Source: Chloroflexota bacterium
Lineage (GTDB): Bacteria; Chloroflexota; Anaerolineae; Thermoflexales; Thermoflexaceae
Reading direction: 5' to 3'
DNA: 5,765 nt
Assembly: GCA_030550075.1 (NCBI GenBank)
Contig: JAUQQB010000198.1
Span: 1 to 5,765, forward strand
In this document: positions 4,675-5,765 of the stretch, piece after piece
Layout: each line of letters opens with the position of its first letter
How positions within the stretch are numbered: position 1 is the first letter of the stretch
Made by a program: the position numbers and the translations under genes
The notes under the pieces: model-generated
Databases searched by the model: none
Seen by the model: the letters and a program-made list of their open reading frames with translations, nothing else
Told to the model about the DNA's origin: nothing

Positions 4675-5765
4675 ATGTTCCAGCGGATGCCTCCCCTCTG
4701 GTTGCGAGTGGTCGGCTTTGTGATCCTGGTAGCGGTTCTCGGCCTGGCGCTTGCTTTCCTGATTGTCCAGCTCCGTGGACCCCGTCTGGAGGTGGTTCGT
4801 CCAGTTACGATCCCGGAGGGAGAGACCAACCCGGCGGTCTGGGGGCTGGCCTTCCCGCGGGAATATGAATCCTGGCTTCGCACCAAGGAGGGACGGAAGA
4901 CCCTCTTCGCGGGCTCGATCCCTTATGACAAATTGGAGGAGGATCCTCGCCTGAAGGTCCTCTGGGAGGGCTATCCCTTCGCCGTTGAATATGGAGAAGA
5001 TCGGGGGCATGCCTATTCCGTGGAAGATGTCTTGAAGACCAAACGCATTCAGGTGCTGGCGCAGAAGCGAGGGGGGTCGGCTCCTGGCTCTTGCTGGACC
5101 TGCAAGTCGGCGGATACGCCACGCCTGATGGCGGAGATGGGCGCGGCCAGCTTCTATGCCACACCCTTTGAACAGCTCAGGGAGCGAATCCAGCATCCGG
5201 TTTCCTGTGCGAATTGTCATGATCCGAAGACGATGGCGCCTACCATCAAACAGGTGGCGCTCCAGGAGGCGCTGCAGAAGCTGGGGAAGGACGTCAGCCG
5301 TCTCACCCGCCAGGAACTGCGCACCTTGAGCTGCGCGCAGTGCCATGTGGAGTATTACTTCGCCAAGGAGCCGAAAGATTACGTCATCTTCCCATGGGAG
5401 AGGGGAACCCGCTTTGAAGATATTGAGGCGTATTATAACGAGCGGAAGTTCGCCGATTGGGTCCATCCCTCGACCGGCGTGCCGGTGGTGAAGTTCCAGC
5501 ATCCGGAGTATGAGCTCTACACCTCGAATTCCACCCATTATCTGGCCGGGGTGGCCTGCGCCGATTGCCATATGCCCTTCGTGATCGAGGGTGGGATTAA
5601 ATATACCTCCCATCAAGCAGCCAGCCCGTGGCATCGCATGGAGCAGGCCTGCGGCACATGCCATCTGGACATCCCATTCATCCGAAAGCGGGTGGAGATC
5701 ATCCAGACGATCACCAAGGGGCTCCAGGACGCTGCGGAGATCGCGCTGGTGGAGGCGATTGACGC
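4675..5765 (+). CDS. nrfA: NrfA, pentaheme ammonia-forming nitrite reductase (cytochrome c552), 3' end outside window
   Basis: The catalytic subunit that reduces nitrite to ammonium with six electrons. The frame is open without a stop to the window end: 363 codons are visible of a family that usually runs about 450-520 residues, so the C-terminal helical part is missing only because the window ends. All five heme sites are present: CWTCK (140-144, the Lys-ligated active-site heme), CANCH (178-182), CAQCH (220-224), CADCH (295-299) and CGTCH (326-330). Catalytic and calcium-site residues match known NrfA: E226-Y227 right after heme 3, K273-x-Q275-H276 in VKFQHPEY, and probably R150 after the CWTCK site. 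An N-terminal hydrophobic run (about residues 8-32) has no obvious cleavage site, so it may stay as a membrane anchor. It sits 3 bp after nrfH in the same operon, under whatever drives nrfH. Confidence 0.96.
   Translation, partial: MFQRMPPLWLRVVGFVILVAVLGLALAFLIVQLRGPRLEVVRPVTIPEGETNPAVWGLAFPREYESWLRTKEGRKTLFAGSIPYDKLEEDPRLKVLWEGYPFAVEYGEDRGHAYSVEDVLKTKRIQVLAQKRGGSAPGSCWTCKSADTPRLMAEMGAASFYATPFEQLRERIQHPVSCANCHDPKTMAPTIKQVALQEALQKLGKDVSRLTRQELRTLSCAQCHVEYYFAKEPKDYVIFPWERGTRFEDIEAYYNERKFADWVHPSTGVPVVKFQHPEYELYTSNSTHYLAGVACADCHMPFVIEGGIKYTSHQAASPWHRMEQACGTCHLDIPFIRKRVEIIQTITKGLQDAAEIALVEAID

Noticed and set aside
4177..5664. A 495-codon open frame on the minus strand opposite nrfH and nrfA
   Set aside because: The opposite strand encodes two unmistakable multiheme cytochromes; the antisense product has no recognisable motif.

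Overview
The window is GC-rich and gene-dense. Its proteins are rich in Arg, Glu, Ala and Pro, and its genes are led by strong purine Shine-Dalgarno sequences. Gene content and protein style suggest an anaerobic or facultative, possibly thermophilic bacterium of the Chloroflexota (Anaerolineae/Thermoflexia-like). That placement is inference from style, not from a marker gene.

Layout: two transcription units diverge from a 395-bp spacer (2409-2803). Leftward (minus strand) runs a three-gene set: a cyanophycinase/peptidase-S51-like protein whose catalytic Ser position reads Gly (1737-2408), a BtuF-like helical-backbone metal-receptor protein with no signal peptide (818-1726), and a canonical UbiX/Pad1-type flavin prenyltransferase (128-694). 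The first two are 10 bp apart and probably co-transcribed. ubiX follows after a 123-bp gap with hairpins and may be partly independent. The left edge (1-127) is non-coding and holds a perfect hairpin next to a G-quadruplex-type tract.

Rightward (plus strand) comes a small TPR protein (2804-3103) whose end overlaps by 14 bp a uroporphyrinogen-decarboxylase-superfamily protein (3090-4076). The latter is not HemE: it resembles the MtaA/MtbA/CmuA-type corrinoid methyltransferase branch but has His-x-His where that branch has His-x-Cys. After a 109-bp spacer with a TTGACA box comes nrfH (4186-4671), then nrfA (4675 to beyond the window end) 3 bp later. Together these encode the membrane-bound respiratory ammonifying nitrite reductase: NrfH takes electrons from menaquinol through four c-type hemes and passes them to the pentaheme NrfA, which reduces nitrite to ammonium outside the membrane.

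The nrfHA module and ubiX are confidently identified. The most interesting parts are the apparent pseudoenzyme of the cyanophycinase fold paired with a cytoplasmic BtuF-like protein, and the TPR/URO-D pair with its altered metal-ligand motif. No mobile element, CRISPR array, tRNA or rRNA was seen.
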